Shown: one piece after another, positions 10,629 through 19,801 of the stretch
Position numbering within the stretch: position 1 is the first letter of the stretch
How the letters are laid out: each line of letters opens with the position of its first letter
From: Lachnospiraceae bacterium
GTDB lineage: Bacteria > Bacillota > Clostridia > Lachnospirales > Lachnospiraceae
Direction: 5' to 3'
Assembly (NCBI GenBank): GCA_910575555.1
Contig: CAJTFX010000002.1
Span: 124,001-188,000 of the forward strand
DNA: 64,000 nt
The notes under the pieces: generated by a model
Databases searched by the model: none
Seen by the model: only the letters and a program-made list of their open reading frames with translations
What the model was told of the DNA's origin: nothing
Translations under genes and position numbers: made by a program

Positions 10629-11333
10629 ATGTTACCATATATAGCAGAATTTGTAGGAACTATGATGTTGATCATGTTAGGTGATGGCGTAGTTGCTAAC
10701 GTAACTTTGAACAAATCAGGAATGAAGGGCGCAGGCTCTATCCAGATTACCATTGCCTGGGGTCTTGCAGTTATGATACCGGCATTTATTTTTGGCGCTG
10801 CATCCGGCGCAAGCTTTAATCCGGCTTTGACACTGGCGTTGGCAGCAGACGGAAGTTTCCCGTGGAGCCAGGTGCCTGGTTATATTGCAGCACAGTTTGC
10901 AGGCGCATTTGTAGGCGCGATTATCGTATGGCTTGCATTCAGAGAGCATTTTGAAGCAACCGATGACCCGGGAACCAAACTTGGCGTATTCTCCTGTGGG
11001 CCGTCTATTCCAAACCTTCCAATGAACATCCTTGCAGAAGCAGTTGCAACATTTGTTCTGGTATTTGCAATCAAGGGCCTTCCGGCAGAAGCTCCTGCAG
11101 GCGTAGGCAACCTGTTAGTATTCGGAATTATCGTATCCTGCGGTATGTCCTTCGGCGGATTAACCGGATATGCTATGAACCCGGCCCGTGACCTTGGACC
11201 CCGTCTGGCGCATACCATTCTTCCAATCAGCGGAAAAGGAGATTCTAACTGGGGATATGGAATTGTTACATTAGTTGGACCAGTGATTGGCGCTTTATTG
11301 GCAGTTGGTCTGTACTCAGTCATTCCATGGTAA
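10629..11333 (+). CDS. glpF: Glycerol uptake facilitator (aquaglyceroporin)
   Basis: A 234-residue membrane channel of the MIP family with six predicted membrane helices. Both NPA boxes are present: FNPALTLAL near residue 62 and MNPARDLGPRL near 184. The Asp after the second box is typical of glycerol-conducting channels rather than water channels. It lies 39 bases after glpK with GAAAGGGG before the ATG. Glycerol enters by this channel and is trapped by GlpK. Confidence 0.95.
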   Translation: MLPYIAEFVGTMMLIMLGDGVVANVTLNKSGMKGAGSIQITIAWGLAVMIPAFIFGAASGASFNPALTLALAADGSFPWSQVPGYIAAQFAGAFVGAIIVWLAFREHFEATDDPGTKLGVFSCGPSIPNLPMNILAEAVATFVLVFAIKGLPAEAPAGVGNLLVFGIIVSCGMSFGGLTGYAMNPARDLGPRLAHTILPISGKGDSNWGYGIVTLVGPVIGALLAVGLYSVIPW

Positions 11334-11381
11334 TTTCTTACACTGTGTGATGATAAATATGACATTGCGGAGATAGCAGAG

Positions 11382-11429
11382 AGGCAATGATTACATTCCC
11401 CGGACAGGGGAGTGTGATTGTTGCCTTTT
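11382..11429 (+). terminator. Long hairpin between glpF and the GlpA-like gene
   Basis: AGGCAATGATTACATTCCCC pairs along about 20 positions, with a few wobbles, with GGGGAGTGTGATTGTTGCCT around GGACA, then TTTT. It can act as terminator of glpKF. In Bacillus the GlpP target is a leader hairpin directly before the G3P dehydrogenase gene, which is the position here, so it may also be an antitermination site. Confidence 0.75.
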
Positions 11430-11464
11430 GTATAACAGAAAAAAGAAAAGGATAGGTGAACAAT

Positions 11465-12901
11465 ATGTATGATGTAGTAATTATTGGTGCAGGCGTATCA
11501 GGAAGCGCTTCCGCAAGAGAGCTTTCCAGGTATAAACTGAATGTCTGCGTAGTGGAGAAGGAAGAAGACGTATGCTGCGGAACCTCCAAGGCAAACAGCG
11601 CAATTGTCCATGCGGGATTTGATGCAGAGGCCGGTTCTCTGATGGCGAAGCTGAACGTGGAAGGCAATCAGATGATGGAAGAGCTTTCCAAAGAACTGGA
11701 TTTCCATTACAAAAATAACGGTTCTCTGGTGGTATGCCTGCACGAAGAAGAAAAGCCTAATTTACAGGAACTGTACGACAGAGGCATTAAGAACGGAGTG
11801 AAAGATCTGCGTATTATTGACAGGGACGAGTTGGTAAAATTAGAGCCTAATATCTCTGATGAAGCAGTGGCAGCTCTGTACGCGCCCACAGGAGGAATTG
11901 TATGTCCCTTCGGCATGAATATCGCTTTTGCTGAAAATGCGGCAACCAACGGCGTAGAGTTTAAGTTTGATACAGAAGTTACAGGGTTGGAGAAAAAAGA
12001 CGGCAGTTGGGTTGTCAAAACAAATCAGGGTGAAATTGAGACCAGATATGTGGTAAATGCAGCAGGCGTTCATGCAGATAAGTTCCATAATATGGTAAGC
12101 GACAAGAAGCTTCATATCACACCGAGAAGAGGAGACTATTGTCTGTTAGACCGTTCAACAGAAGGATTTGTAACACATACGATTTTCCAGCTTCCAAGCA
12201 AGTTCGGAAAAGGCGTTCTGGTAACTCCTACCGTTCATGGAAATACACTGGTAGGGCCTACCGCAATTGATATTGAAAATAAAGAAGGCACCAATACCAC
12301 ACAGGAAGGTATTGACGAGTTAATTAATAAAGCAGGAACTACAGTGAAAGGGCTTCCCATCCGTCAGGTAATCACCTCTTTTGCAGGTCTGCGCGCCCAT
12401 GAAGACGGCCATGAATTCTACATCGGCGAGCTGGAAGAAGCAAAAGGCTTTATCGACTGCGCAGGCATTGAATCTCCCGGATTAACCAGTGCGCCGGCAA
12501 TCGGCAAAATGGTGGCGGAAATTGTCAAAGAACTGACCGGTGCAGAAGCGAACCCCGATTTCAACGGTTCCAGAAAAGGCATTTTAGATCCCAAGACCTT
12601 AAGCAACGAAGAGCGCGCAGCTTTGATCAAAGAGAATCCGGCTTACGGAAATATTATCTGCAGATGCGAGATGATTACCGAAGGCGAGATTATTGACGCA
12701 ATCAAACGGCCTCTGGGCGCCAAATCCTTAGACGGCGTGAAACGCCGCACCAGAGCGGGAATGGGACGCTGCCAGTCAGGTTTCTGTTCTCCGAGAACCA
12801 TTGAAATCCTTGCAAGGGAACACGGAGTAGATCCGGCAGAAATCACCAAAGCAGGCGGAAACTCCAAGATTATTGTAGGAATCAACAAGGATAGAATATA
12901 A
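11465..12901 (+). CDS. GlpA-like FAD-dependent glycerol-3-phosphate dehydrogenase with Fe-S domain
   Basis: A protein of 478 residues with an N-terminal Rossmann FAD motif (VIIGAGVSGSASAREL), a DAO-type oxidoreductase body, and a C-terminal BFD-like domain. Four cysteines (CRCE near residue 397 and GRCQSGFC near 435) probably hold a [2Fe-2S] cluster. With the next two genes it forms the trio that in many Firmicutes replaces GlpABC and oxidises glycerol 3-phosphate to dihydroxyacetone phosphate. GTG at 11456 is an alternative start; the ATG at 11465 has better spacing to AGGATAGGTG. Confidence 0.88.
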   Translation: MYDVVIIGAGVSGSASARELSRYKLNVCVVEKEEDVCCGTSKANSAIVHAGFDAEAGSLMAKLNVEGNQMMEELSKELDFHYKNNGSLVVCLHEEEKPNLQELYDRGIKNGVKDLRIIDRDELVKLEPNISDEAVAALYAPTGGIVCPFGMNIAFAENAATNGVEFKFDTEVTGLEKKDGSWVVKTNQGEIETRYVVNAAGVHADKFHNMVSDKKLHITPRRGDYCLLDRSTEGFVTHTIFQLPSKFGKGVLVTPTVHGNTLVGPTAIDIENKEGTNTTQEGIDELINKAGTTVKGLPIRQVITSFAGLRAHEDGHEFYIGELEEAKGFIDCAGIESPGLTSAPAIGKMVAEIVKELTGAEANPDFNGSRKGILDPKTLSNEERAALIKENPAYGNIICRCEMITEGEIIDAIKRPLGAKSLDGVKRRTRAGMGRCQSGFCSPRTIEILAREHGVDPAEITKAGGNSKIIVGINKDRI

Positions 12902-12936
12902 ATTGACGGGTAGTGCCAATTCAGGAGGGAAAGAAC

Positions 12937-14208
12937 ATGTTAAATTATGATATTGTAATAGTAGGCGGCGGCCCTGCAGGACTTGCAGCAGCCGTATCAG
13001 CAAAAAGAAGCGGAGTAGAATCTATCTTGGTGTTGGAAAGAGACAAGGAACTGGGCGGTATCCTGAATCAGTGCATTCACAATGGATTCGGGCTTCACAC
13101 CTTCAAAGAAGAGCTGACCGGTCCGGAATATGCCGGAAGATTCATCGAACAGTTAGAAGAAGAGAAAATCGAATATAAGCTGAATACCATGGTTATGGAC
13201 ATTGCAGACAATAAAGTGGTAACCGCAATGAACCGGGAAGAGGGCATGTTTGAGATTCAGGCAAAAGCCATTGTCCTTGCAATGGGATGCAGAGAGCGTT
13301 CCAGAGGCGCGCTGAACATTCCCGGATACCGTCCCGCAGGTATCTACTCTGCAGGTACGGCACAGCGTCTGGTTAACATGGAGGGCTATATGCCCGGCCG
13401 TGAAGTTGTAATTCTTGGTTCCGGAGATATCGGACTGATTATGGCAAGAAGAATGACGTTAGAAGGCGCAAAGGTAAAAGTGGTAGCGGAGTTAATGCCT
13501 TATTCCGGCGGCTTAAAGAGAAATATTGTACAATGTCTGGACGACTATGGAATTCCTCTGAAATTAAGCCATACCGTAGTGGATATTGAAGGAAAAGAAA
13601 GAGTAGAGGCAATCACCATTGCAGAGGTAGGGCCGGACAGAAGGCCGGTACCAGGCACAGAGGAACGTTATACCTGCGATACACTGCTTCTGTCCTGCGG
13701 TTTGATTCCTGAAAACGAATTGTCCAGAAGCCTGGGCGTTGAAATGAGTCCTGTAACTTCAGGCCCGTTGGTAAATGAATGCCTGGAAACCAATGTGGAA
13801 GGCGTATTTGCCTGCGGCAACGTGCTCCATGTACACGATTTGGTGGACTTTGTTTCCGAGGAGGCTTCCGCTGCCGGAAAACATGCGGCAGAGTACGTAT
13901 TAAACGGCGCAAAGCATCAGGAATCCAGTGCAAAGGATATTCCGATTGTTGCAGTAGAAGGCGCTCGTTACACTGTGCCTAAGAGCATCAATCCGGACAG
14001 AATGGATGAAAAACATACCGTTCGGTTCCGTGTAGGCGACGTATATAAGAACTGCTATGTATCCGTATATTTGAATGAAGAACGGATTATCCACAAAAAA
14101 CGTCCGGTGGTAGCGCCTGGAGAGATGGAAGAAGTAGTATTGAAGAAAGAAGAACTGGCCGCATTTTCAAATCTGTCCCAGATTACTGTAAAAATTGAGG
14201 AGGCATAA
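12937..14208 (+). CDS. GlpB-like FAD/NAD(P)-dependent oxidoreductase
   Basis: A 423-residue pyridine-nucleotide oxidoreductase with a FAD-binding GGGPAGLAAA motif at residue ~10 and an internal second dinucleotide site (VILGSGDIGLIMARR near 155). The C-terminal FACGNVLHVHD marks the flavin contact. It likely passes electrons from the GlpA-like subunit onward to NAD(P) or a carrier. AGGAGGG precedes the ATG. The gap to the DUF1667 gene is only 4 bases, implying translational coupling. Confidence 0.85.
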   Translation: MLNYDIVIVGGGPAGLAAAVSAKRSGVESILVLERDKELGGILNQCIHNGFGLHTFKEELTGPEYAGRFIEQLEEEKIEYKLNTMVMDIADNKVVTAMNREEGMFEIQAKAIVLAMGCRERSRGALNIPGYRPAGIYSAGTAQRLVNMEGYMPGREVVILGSGDIGLIMARRMTLEGAKVKVVAELMPYSGGLKRNIVQCLDDYGIPLKLSHTVVDIEGKERVEAITIAEVGPDRRPVPGTEERYTCDTLLLSCGLIPENELSRSLGVEMSPVTSGPLVNECLETNVEGVFACGNVLHVHDLVDFVSEEASAAGKHAAEYVLNGAKHQESSAKDIPIVAVEGARYTVPKSINPDRMDEKHTVRFRVGDVYKNCYVSVYLNEERIIHKKRPVVAPGEMEEVVLKKEELAAFSNLSQITVKIEEA

Positions 14209-14212
14209 ATCT

Positions 14213-14572
14213 ATGGAAACAAGAGAATTAATTTGTATCGGATGCCCCATGGGATGTCCGCTGAAAGTAGAAATGAACAATGATGAGGTAGTAAGCGTTA
14301 GCGGAAATACCTGTAAGCGCGGGGATGTATATGCCAGAAAAGAAGTAACCAATCCCACCAGAATCGTGACAAGCTCTGTCATTGTGGAAGGCGGAAGCCT
14401 TGCGGCTGTGTCTGTAAAGACCAAAGAAGATATTCCCAAAGGGAAGATCTTTGATATTATGAAAGATTTAAAAGGAGTAAAAGTTCAGGCGCCGGTACAT
14501 ATCGGAGATGTGATTGTCTCTGACGTGGCAGGCACAGGGGTAGATATTATCGCTACCAAGAACGTATTATAA
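14213..14572 (+). CDS. DUF1667 cysteine-motif protein
   Basis: A 119-residue protein starting METRELICIGCPMGC. The CIGCPMGC and later CKRGDVYARKE define DUF1667, a family almost always encoded after GlpA/GlpB-like flavoproteins; the cysteines may hold an Fe-S centre. GAGGAGGC overlaps the end of the preceding gene and fixes the ATG at 14213. The molecular role is not established; it is probably a small subunit of the dehydrogenase. Confidence 0.88.
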   Translation: METRELICIGCPMGCPLKVEMNNDEVVSVSGNTCKRGDVYARKEVTNPTRIVTSSVIVEGGSLAAVSVKTKEDIPKGKIFDIMKDLKGVKVQAPVHIGDVIVSDVAGTGVDIIATKNVL

Positions 14573-14616
14573 GCCTATCCTAAATTTCATATAAAATTTT
14601 TATAACAACCAGCACC

Positions 14617-14655
14617 AATATCCCCCTGCGGCATACTATACAGCAGGGGGATATT
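14617..14655 (+). promoter_or_regulatory. Hairpin burying the ylmC ribosome binding site
   Basis: AATATCCCCCTGC pairs perfectly over 13 bp with GCAGGGGGATATT across a 13-base loop. The 3' arm contains the only ribosome binding site of the next gene (AGGGGG), and its last base touches the ATG at 14656. No T tract follows, so it is a poor terminator and a good candidate for translational control. Confidence 0.7.
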
Positions 14656-14904
14656 ATGCGTTTATGTGATTTAAAAGAAAAAGAGGTTATCAATGTCTGC
14701 AACTGTAAATGCCTGGGATTTGTGGTGGATTTGGACATCGATCCCTGCAACGGCTGCATCCTGGCGCTGATTATTCCGGGATGCGGAAGATTCTGGGGAC
14801 TGTTCGGCAGGGAAAGCGAGCTTGTAATTCCCTGGAATCAGGTGGTAAAAATCGGGCCGGATATTATTCTGGTGGAAATTCCGGAGCCGAAGCCCCACAA
14901 ATAA
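14656..14904 (+). CDS. YlmC/YmxH-family sporulation protein (PRC-barrel)
   Basis: An 82-residue PRC-barrel protein beginning MRLCDLKEKEVINV and containing VDLDIDPCNGCI and ELVIPWNQVVKIGPDIILVE. These match the YlmC/YmxH group conserved in endospore formers. Its role in sporulation is poorly defined. It is a single gene after the glycerol operon, and its initiation region is folded into the hairpin at 14617-14655. Confidence 0.88.
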   Translation: MRLCDLKEKEVINVCNCKCLGFVVDLDIDPCNGCILALIIPGCGRFWGLFGRESELVIPWNQVVKIGPDIILVEIPEPKPHK

Positions 14905-15215
14905 CCTCTGAACTCAAAGAAAAAGGTTTGTCGGAAAATGAAATTCTGCGGCATATAGCTGTGATTGGCTCAAAAATCACGGCGTATATTGTGAGAATCC
15001 GTTTATGTTCCGGCAGCCTTTTTTCTTTTTCGGCCTGGAGCGTGTTTTTTTGCAGTGTTTGCAGGTGTTGTGCACCGACACAAAATGCAAAAAGGATTTT
15101 CATAAAATTTGAGGATGGAACACGATGTTAAAAAAAAGACAATTTAATATAATTACAGACAGAAAGAGTAAAGCATGTTTCAAACACGATCTAGGCCAGG
15201 AAAAGGAGAATCAAC
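14905..15215. other. Non-coding stretch upstream of the reductase island
   Basis: I see no convincing gene. A reading frame overlapping ylmC runs in here but has no start signal and ends in low-complexity sequence. A TATAAT-like box at ~15149 has no good -35. The stretch probably holds the promoter and leader of the operon beginning at 15216. Confidence 0.4.
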
Positions 15216-16160
15216 ATGTCAGTGAAAGTAATGGGAATTGCGGCAGGCAGAAAGAACAGCAACAATGAAATACTGCTGAAAGAGGCGCTGATGTACTGTG
15301 AAGAGGCAGGCGCCGAGGTAACCATGATCAATTTAAAGGATTACAATATCCTGGACTGTACCGGCTGCACCTCCTGCACCATGGGGATGTCACAGGGAAA
15401 AAATACAGGCTGCGTACTGGATGAAAAGGACGATAAGAAAAAAATTATGGATGTGATGTTAGCGCAGGATGCAGTTATTTTTTCTGTGCCCACTTACGAT
15501 TTGATGCCGGCAAGCGCGTATCTCACCTTTGCCCACAGAAGTTTAAGCTATGAGACGGCATTTTTAGAAACAATCGGCGCCATTGAACATAAAGACAGGG
15601 TTGCGGGGCTGATTGCAGTGGGCGGCTCCACCCGTTCCTGGCAGTCTATGGCATTGGAGGGACTGCAGGCAACCATGTTTACCACAGACCTGAAGGTGGT
15701 TGACATGATACTGGCAACCAGAGTTCCGGGACAGGCCCAATGTCTGTTGGATGATTCTCTGATTGCCCGTGCAAGGCAGCTTGGGGAACATATTATGACG
15801 GCGGTCAATACCCCGGTAAAAGAACGGAAATGGTTAGGAGAAGAAGATATGGGCTGGTGCCCCAACTGCCATTCCAATGCCCTGGTGTTGGGAGAACAGC
15901 AATGGGACGGGCTTTACTATCCCATTGAGTGCCAGGTTTGCGGCGCAGGGGGAACTTTGGAGCAGACAGAGGACGGAAAATGGAAATTTGTCATTCAAAA
16001 AGACGGCCTTCTAAAAGACAGGACTACCGTAGAAGGACGGGCAAAGCACCTGGAAGAGATTGCCCATACCCAGGGCGGCTTCTATTCCAATCCGGAAAAC
16101 CGCAGAATTGTACAGGAAAAACTGGCAAAATACAAAGAAAAACAGTTTCAGACCATTTAA
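15216..16160 (+). CDS. Flavodoxin-fold NAD(P)H-dependent reductase (iron-sulfur flavoprotein-like)
   Basis: A 314-residue protein. Residues ~1-190 form an NADPH-dependent FMN reductase fold (GIAAGRKNSNNEILL start). CTGCTSC near residue 49 is placed like the Fe-S cysteines of iron-sulfur flavoproteins. A CPNC...CQVCG pair near 215-240 looks like a zinc or Fe-S knuckle. It probably moves electrons between NAD(P)H or ferredoxin and the flavoprotein encoded next. AAAGGAGA precedes the ATG. It is the first gene of the island; the physiological partner is inferred from position only. Confidence 0.8.
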   Translation: MSVKVMGIAAGRKNSNNEILLKEALMYCEEAGAEVTMINLKDYNILDCTGCTSCTMGMSQGKNTGCVLDEKDDKKKIMDVMLAQDAVIFSVPTYDLMPASAYLTFAHRSLSYETAFLETIGAIEHKDRVAGLIAVGGSTRSWQSMALEGLQATMFTTDLKVVDMILATRVPGQAQCLLDDSLIARARQLGEHIMTAVNTPVKERKWLGEEDMGWCPNCHSNALVLGEQQWDGLYYPIECQVCGAGGTLEQTEDGKWKFVIQKDGLLKDRTTVEGRAKHLEEIAHTQGGFYSNPENRRIVQEKLAKYKEKQFQTI

Positions 16161-16187
16161 TTACCAGAAAAAACAGGAGGTATCGCA

Positions 16188-17675
16188 ATGAAAGAAATGA
16201 AGGCAGATGTGATTGTAGTGGCAGCAGGCTTATCCGGCCTTGCAGCAAGCATTGCGGCAGCAGAAAACGGAGCGCAGGTTTTGGTTTTTGAAAAGTCCAG
16301 CACCACAGGCGGGGCGGCAAATATGGGAATGGGGCCTTTGGGCGTAGGTTCCAGAATACAGAGGGAGCATATGATTTCTCTGACTCCGGGAGAAGCCTTC
16401 CGCAAACATATGTATTTTACCCATTACCGTGTGGACGCCCGTATGGTAAGAGATTATTATTTTAAGTCGGGAGATACCATTGACTGGCTGATGGATATGG
16501 GTGTGGAATTTGTAGGAGTGCAGCGTGCCTTCAGCGCGCCGGAGGATACCAGGGCCTATTCCGACGGAGAATTTACCTGGCATGTGTGCAAACCGGAAGG
16601 CGGCGGAGTTCCCGGTCCCCGCGCGGCCACTTCCATGACGAAAAAGATGACGGAGCATGCCGCAGAGCTGGGCGTGGAATTCCTGTTTGAGACGCCGGTT
16701 TCCAAGATTCTTATGGAGGATGGAAAGGCAGTAGGAGTTCTGGCAAAGACAAAAGACGGGGAAGAGATTGAAGCAAGAGCCAATTCTGTGATTATTGCAA
16801 CTGGAGGCTTCGGGGACAATCCAAAGATGATCCAGGAAGAGACAGGCTATGAATTTGGAAAGACGATTTTTAACTTTGCAATCCCTGGAATGAAAGGGGA
16901 CGGCCTGAAAATGGCATGGGAAGCAGGAGCAGGCAAAGAGCCCTGCAGTATGGAACTGATGTACCAGCTTCCGGATAATATGAACCATTTTATTTTAGAC
17001 GGTGCATTTCGTCAGCCCTGTCTGTGGGTGAACCGGAATGGAGATCGGTTTATGCCGGAGGATCAGATTGGAAATACAACGTTTACCGGAAATGCCATTA
17101 CAGCCCAGCCGGGAAGCATTGCGTTTTCCATATTTGACAGTAAACTTTTGAAAAAATATAAGAAAAAAGGGCCGGATATTGTTTCTCATGTACATCCCCA
17201 TGATCTGTATGATCATTTTGATGAACAGTGGGAAAAAGATCTGGCAGAAGGCTACGAGCCTATTGCGCAGGCAGATACCATTGAGGAGCTGGCCGAAAAA
17301 GCCGGAATTGATGTGGAAGGGCTGACTGCCCAGATTGAAGAATACAATGAGATGTGCGACGCCGGATTTGATGAGATTTTTGAAAAAGACAGACGTTACA
17401 TGCAGCCCATTGCTAAAGCGCCTTTCTATTGCTGCAGGCAGAACGTAGGGGCTTACGGTTCCTTAGGCGGCGTGAAGATCAACCATAAGACTCAGGTTCT
17501 TACCCAGGACGCCAAAGTGATTCCGGGCCTGTACTGTGTGGGAACAGACGCATGTAATATTTTTGGGGACAGTTATCCCTTTATCCTGTCCGGAAATACT
17601 ATGGGATTCTGTTTAAACAGCGGACGTATTGCAGGAGAACAGGCTGCGGCAGAACTGGATGATTTTGAATATTAA
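16188..17675 (+). CDS. Fumarate-reductase-like FAD-dependent oxidoreductase
   Basis: This 495-residue flavoprotein of the FAD_binding_2 / flavocytochrome c family comprises only the catalytic flavin module: no signal peptide, heme or FMN-binding domain. The N-terminal dinucleotide loop reads VVAAGLSGLAAS, with Ala at the first Gly of GxGxxG. ATGGFGDN, LWVNRNGDRF and the C-terminal GLYCVGTDACN...GNTMGFCLNSGRIAG match the family. Relatives reduce enoate or enone double bonds (fumarate, urocanate, steroid Δ4, cinnamates). A cytoplasmic reductase fed by the neighbouring Fe-S and flavin proteins is likely; the substrate is unknown. AGGAGG precedes the start. Confidence 0.85.
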   Translation: MKEMKADVIVVAAGLSGLAASIAAAENGAQVLVFEKSSTTGGAANMGMGPLGVGSRIQREHMISLTPGEAFRKHMYFTHYRVDARMVRDYYFKSGDTIDWLMDMGVEFVGVQRAFSAPEDTRAYSDGEFTWHVCKPEGGGVPGPRAATSMTKKMTEHAAELGVEFLFETPVSKILMEDGKAVGVLAKTKDGEEIEARANSVIIATGGFGDNPKMIQEETGYEFGKTIFNFAIPGMKGDGLKMAWEAGAGKEPCSMELMYQLPDNMNHFILDGAFRQPCLWVNRNGDRFMPEDQIGNTTFTGNAITAQPGSIAFSIFDSKLLKKYKKKGPDIVSHVHPHDLYDHFDEQWEKDLAEGYEPIAQADTIEELAEKAGIDVEGLTAQIEEYNEMCDAGFDEIFEKDRRYMQPIAKAPFYCCRQNVGAYGSLGGVKINHKTQVLTQDAKVIPGLYCVGTDACNIFGDSYPFILSGNTMGFCLNSGRIAGEQAAAELDDFEY

Positions 17676-17743
17676 ATCCGGAATCCGAAGTTATGATTTT
17701 AATTTAATTCTAAGTCCAAAGCAGCAATTTGGAAGATTAAGGA

Positions 17744-19790
17744 ATGGTAGCCGAAATGAACATTACAATTGACGGAAAAGTAATAGAAGCGAAAGAAGGG
17801 CAGAACATCCTGGAGGCTGCATTAGAAGGGGGAGTTTTCATCCCCCATCTCTGCAGCCATCCGGATTTGGAGGCAAAAGGCGGATGCCGGCTGTGCTCCG
17901 TGGAAATTGCAGGAGTGGAAAATGCCGTGCCTGCCTGTAAAACAGAAGTCAGAGAGGGCATGGAGATTACAGTAAACGGGCCGGAGTCGTCCAAAGTCAG
18001 GAAAATGGCCATGGAGCTGATTCTGGCCACCCATCCGGCCGATTGCACCGGATGCCCAAAATATGGAAAATGCGAGCTGCAGTCCATGTACCAGTATCTC
18101 GGCGTCAGCCCGGAAGGCTGGAGAAAGAAATCCAGAAGCGTGGCAAATGACGACAGCAATCCCCTGGTTTCCCATCTGTTTACCAGATGTGTGCGGTGCG
18201 GAAGATGCGTCCGCGTCTGCCAGGAGTTAAGAGGGGTGAAGGTACTGGATTATGTTCAGACGCCGGCGGGCGTACGGGCGGGCGTACCGGAGGGAAAATC
18301 GTTGGAGGAAGCAGGGTGCCGGTTCTGCGGCGCATGTATTGAAGTCTGCCCCACCGGTTCCATTATGGATCAGGTGAAAATTATGAAGGAAGAGCGTTCT
18401 TACGCAGAAAACATAGTGCCCTGCAGAAGCGCATGCCCGGCGCATATAGACATTCCCAGATATATCCGTTATATCAAAGACGGAGCCTTTGACAAGGCGG
18501 CGGCAGTGGTGCGGGAGAAAGTTCCGTTTCCTGAGACTCTGGGAAGCGTCTGCACCCATGCCTGCGAGGGAGAATGCAAGCGGGGAGAACTGAACGCGCC
18601 CATATCAATCTGCAAGCTGAAACGCTCTGCCGCCGTAAATGACAGCGGCGCATGGAAGCAGCGCGTCCGGAAGGATTCGGCCACAGGAAAGAAAGCAGCC
18701 GTGATCGGGGCAGGGCCGGCAGGACTGACAGCAGCCTGTTATCTGGCCAAAAAGGGCCATGCAGTGACGGTGTTTGAGAAAAATGAAAAGGCAGGGGGTC
18801 AGTGCCGCTATGGCATTCCGGCCTATCGTCTGCCGGATGAACTGCTGGACGGGGAAATTAATACCATGCTGGAAGCGGGCTTTGAACTGAAAACAGGAGT
18901 TTCTGTGGAAAGTCCCAGGGAACTTCTGGGCCAGGGATACGACGCTGTCCTGGTTTCCATTGGAACCCACCAGGGAACGAAACTTCCCATAGAAGGCAAT
19001 GATTTGTCCGGAGTATATGTCAATGCAGATTTTCTGAAGCAGGCTAGACAAAAGACGCCCCTTCCGGTGGGAGAGAAAGTGATGGTGTTAGGCGGCGGAA
19101 ATGTGGCCTACGACTGTGCCAGAACAGCAATTCGCCTGGGCGCAAAAGAGGTTCACATGGCATGTCTGGAAAGCGAAGCCCAGATGACTGCCACACCGGA
19201 AGAAATCGAGGAAGGGCGTCAGGAGGGCGTAATTCTCCATGCAGCCCATTCGTTCCTGCGGATTCTCGGAACGGACAAAGCAGAAGGGGTGGAAATTGGA
19301 AGGAAGCAGCCAGGTTATTGCCGTGGATCAGGTGATTTTTGCGGTAGGACAGAAGCCGGAGGGCACTGAGAAAATGGAGCTTGCCCTGACCCATGGGCCC
19401 TACATCCAGACAGATGAGCAGCTGCATACAAGCGTGGAAGGCATTTTTGCAGCCGGAGATGTTGTGACGGGAACAAAATCTGTGATTGAAGCAATTGCTG
19501 CAGGACGCAAAGCTGCAGAGCAGATGGACTTGTATCTGGGCGGCGACGGAGATATCAGCGAGAAACTTTTAGAGGAAGAAGAGATTTCTCCTTACCTGGG
19601 ACAGATACCGGGATTTGCGGGCCGAAAACGGGTGGAACCGGAAGTGGCGGACCCGGCTGCAAGGGCAGGAGATTTTACCCTGGTGGAACAGCCCATGACC
19701 TGTGAACAGGCCCGGCAGGAGGCCGGCAGGTGTCTGCAGTGTGATTTGCGGCTTACGCTCTGCAGGCCGAAATTATGGAACGAGTATTAG
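17744..19790 (+). pseudogene. NuoG-N-terminal / GltD-like electron-transfer flavoprotein, frameshifted
   Basis: The first frame (17744-19369, 541 codons) carries a [2Fe-2S] domain (CSHPDLEAKGGCRLC), a His-Cys cluster region (HPADCTGCPKYGKC), two 4Fe-4S motifs and a GltD-like NAD(P)H/FAD domain (GAGPAGLTAACY). Around 19300 it runs into nonsense and stops. The expected continuation (DQVIFAVGQKPEG, then IFAAGDVVTGTKSV and a final Cys cluster) is in another frame to 19790. Compared with relatives, roughly 20 residues before VIFAVGQ also seem to be missing, so this looks like a deletion and not a single-base slip. A functional product would bridge NAD(P)H and ferredoxin. ATG at 17756 is an alternative start. 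Confidence 0.75.
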
Positions 19791-19801
19791 GAGGTGCCTG
19801 T

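Noticed and set aside
14709-15131. Open reading frame overlapping ylmC
   Set aside because: No ribosome site, overlaps a well-supported gene, and its end is low-complexity; taken as a shadow frame.
15119-15154. Promoter for the flavin reductase operon
   Set aside because: TATAAT-like box present, but no -35 resembling the consensus at an acceptable distance.
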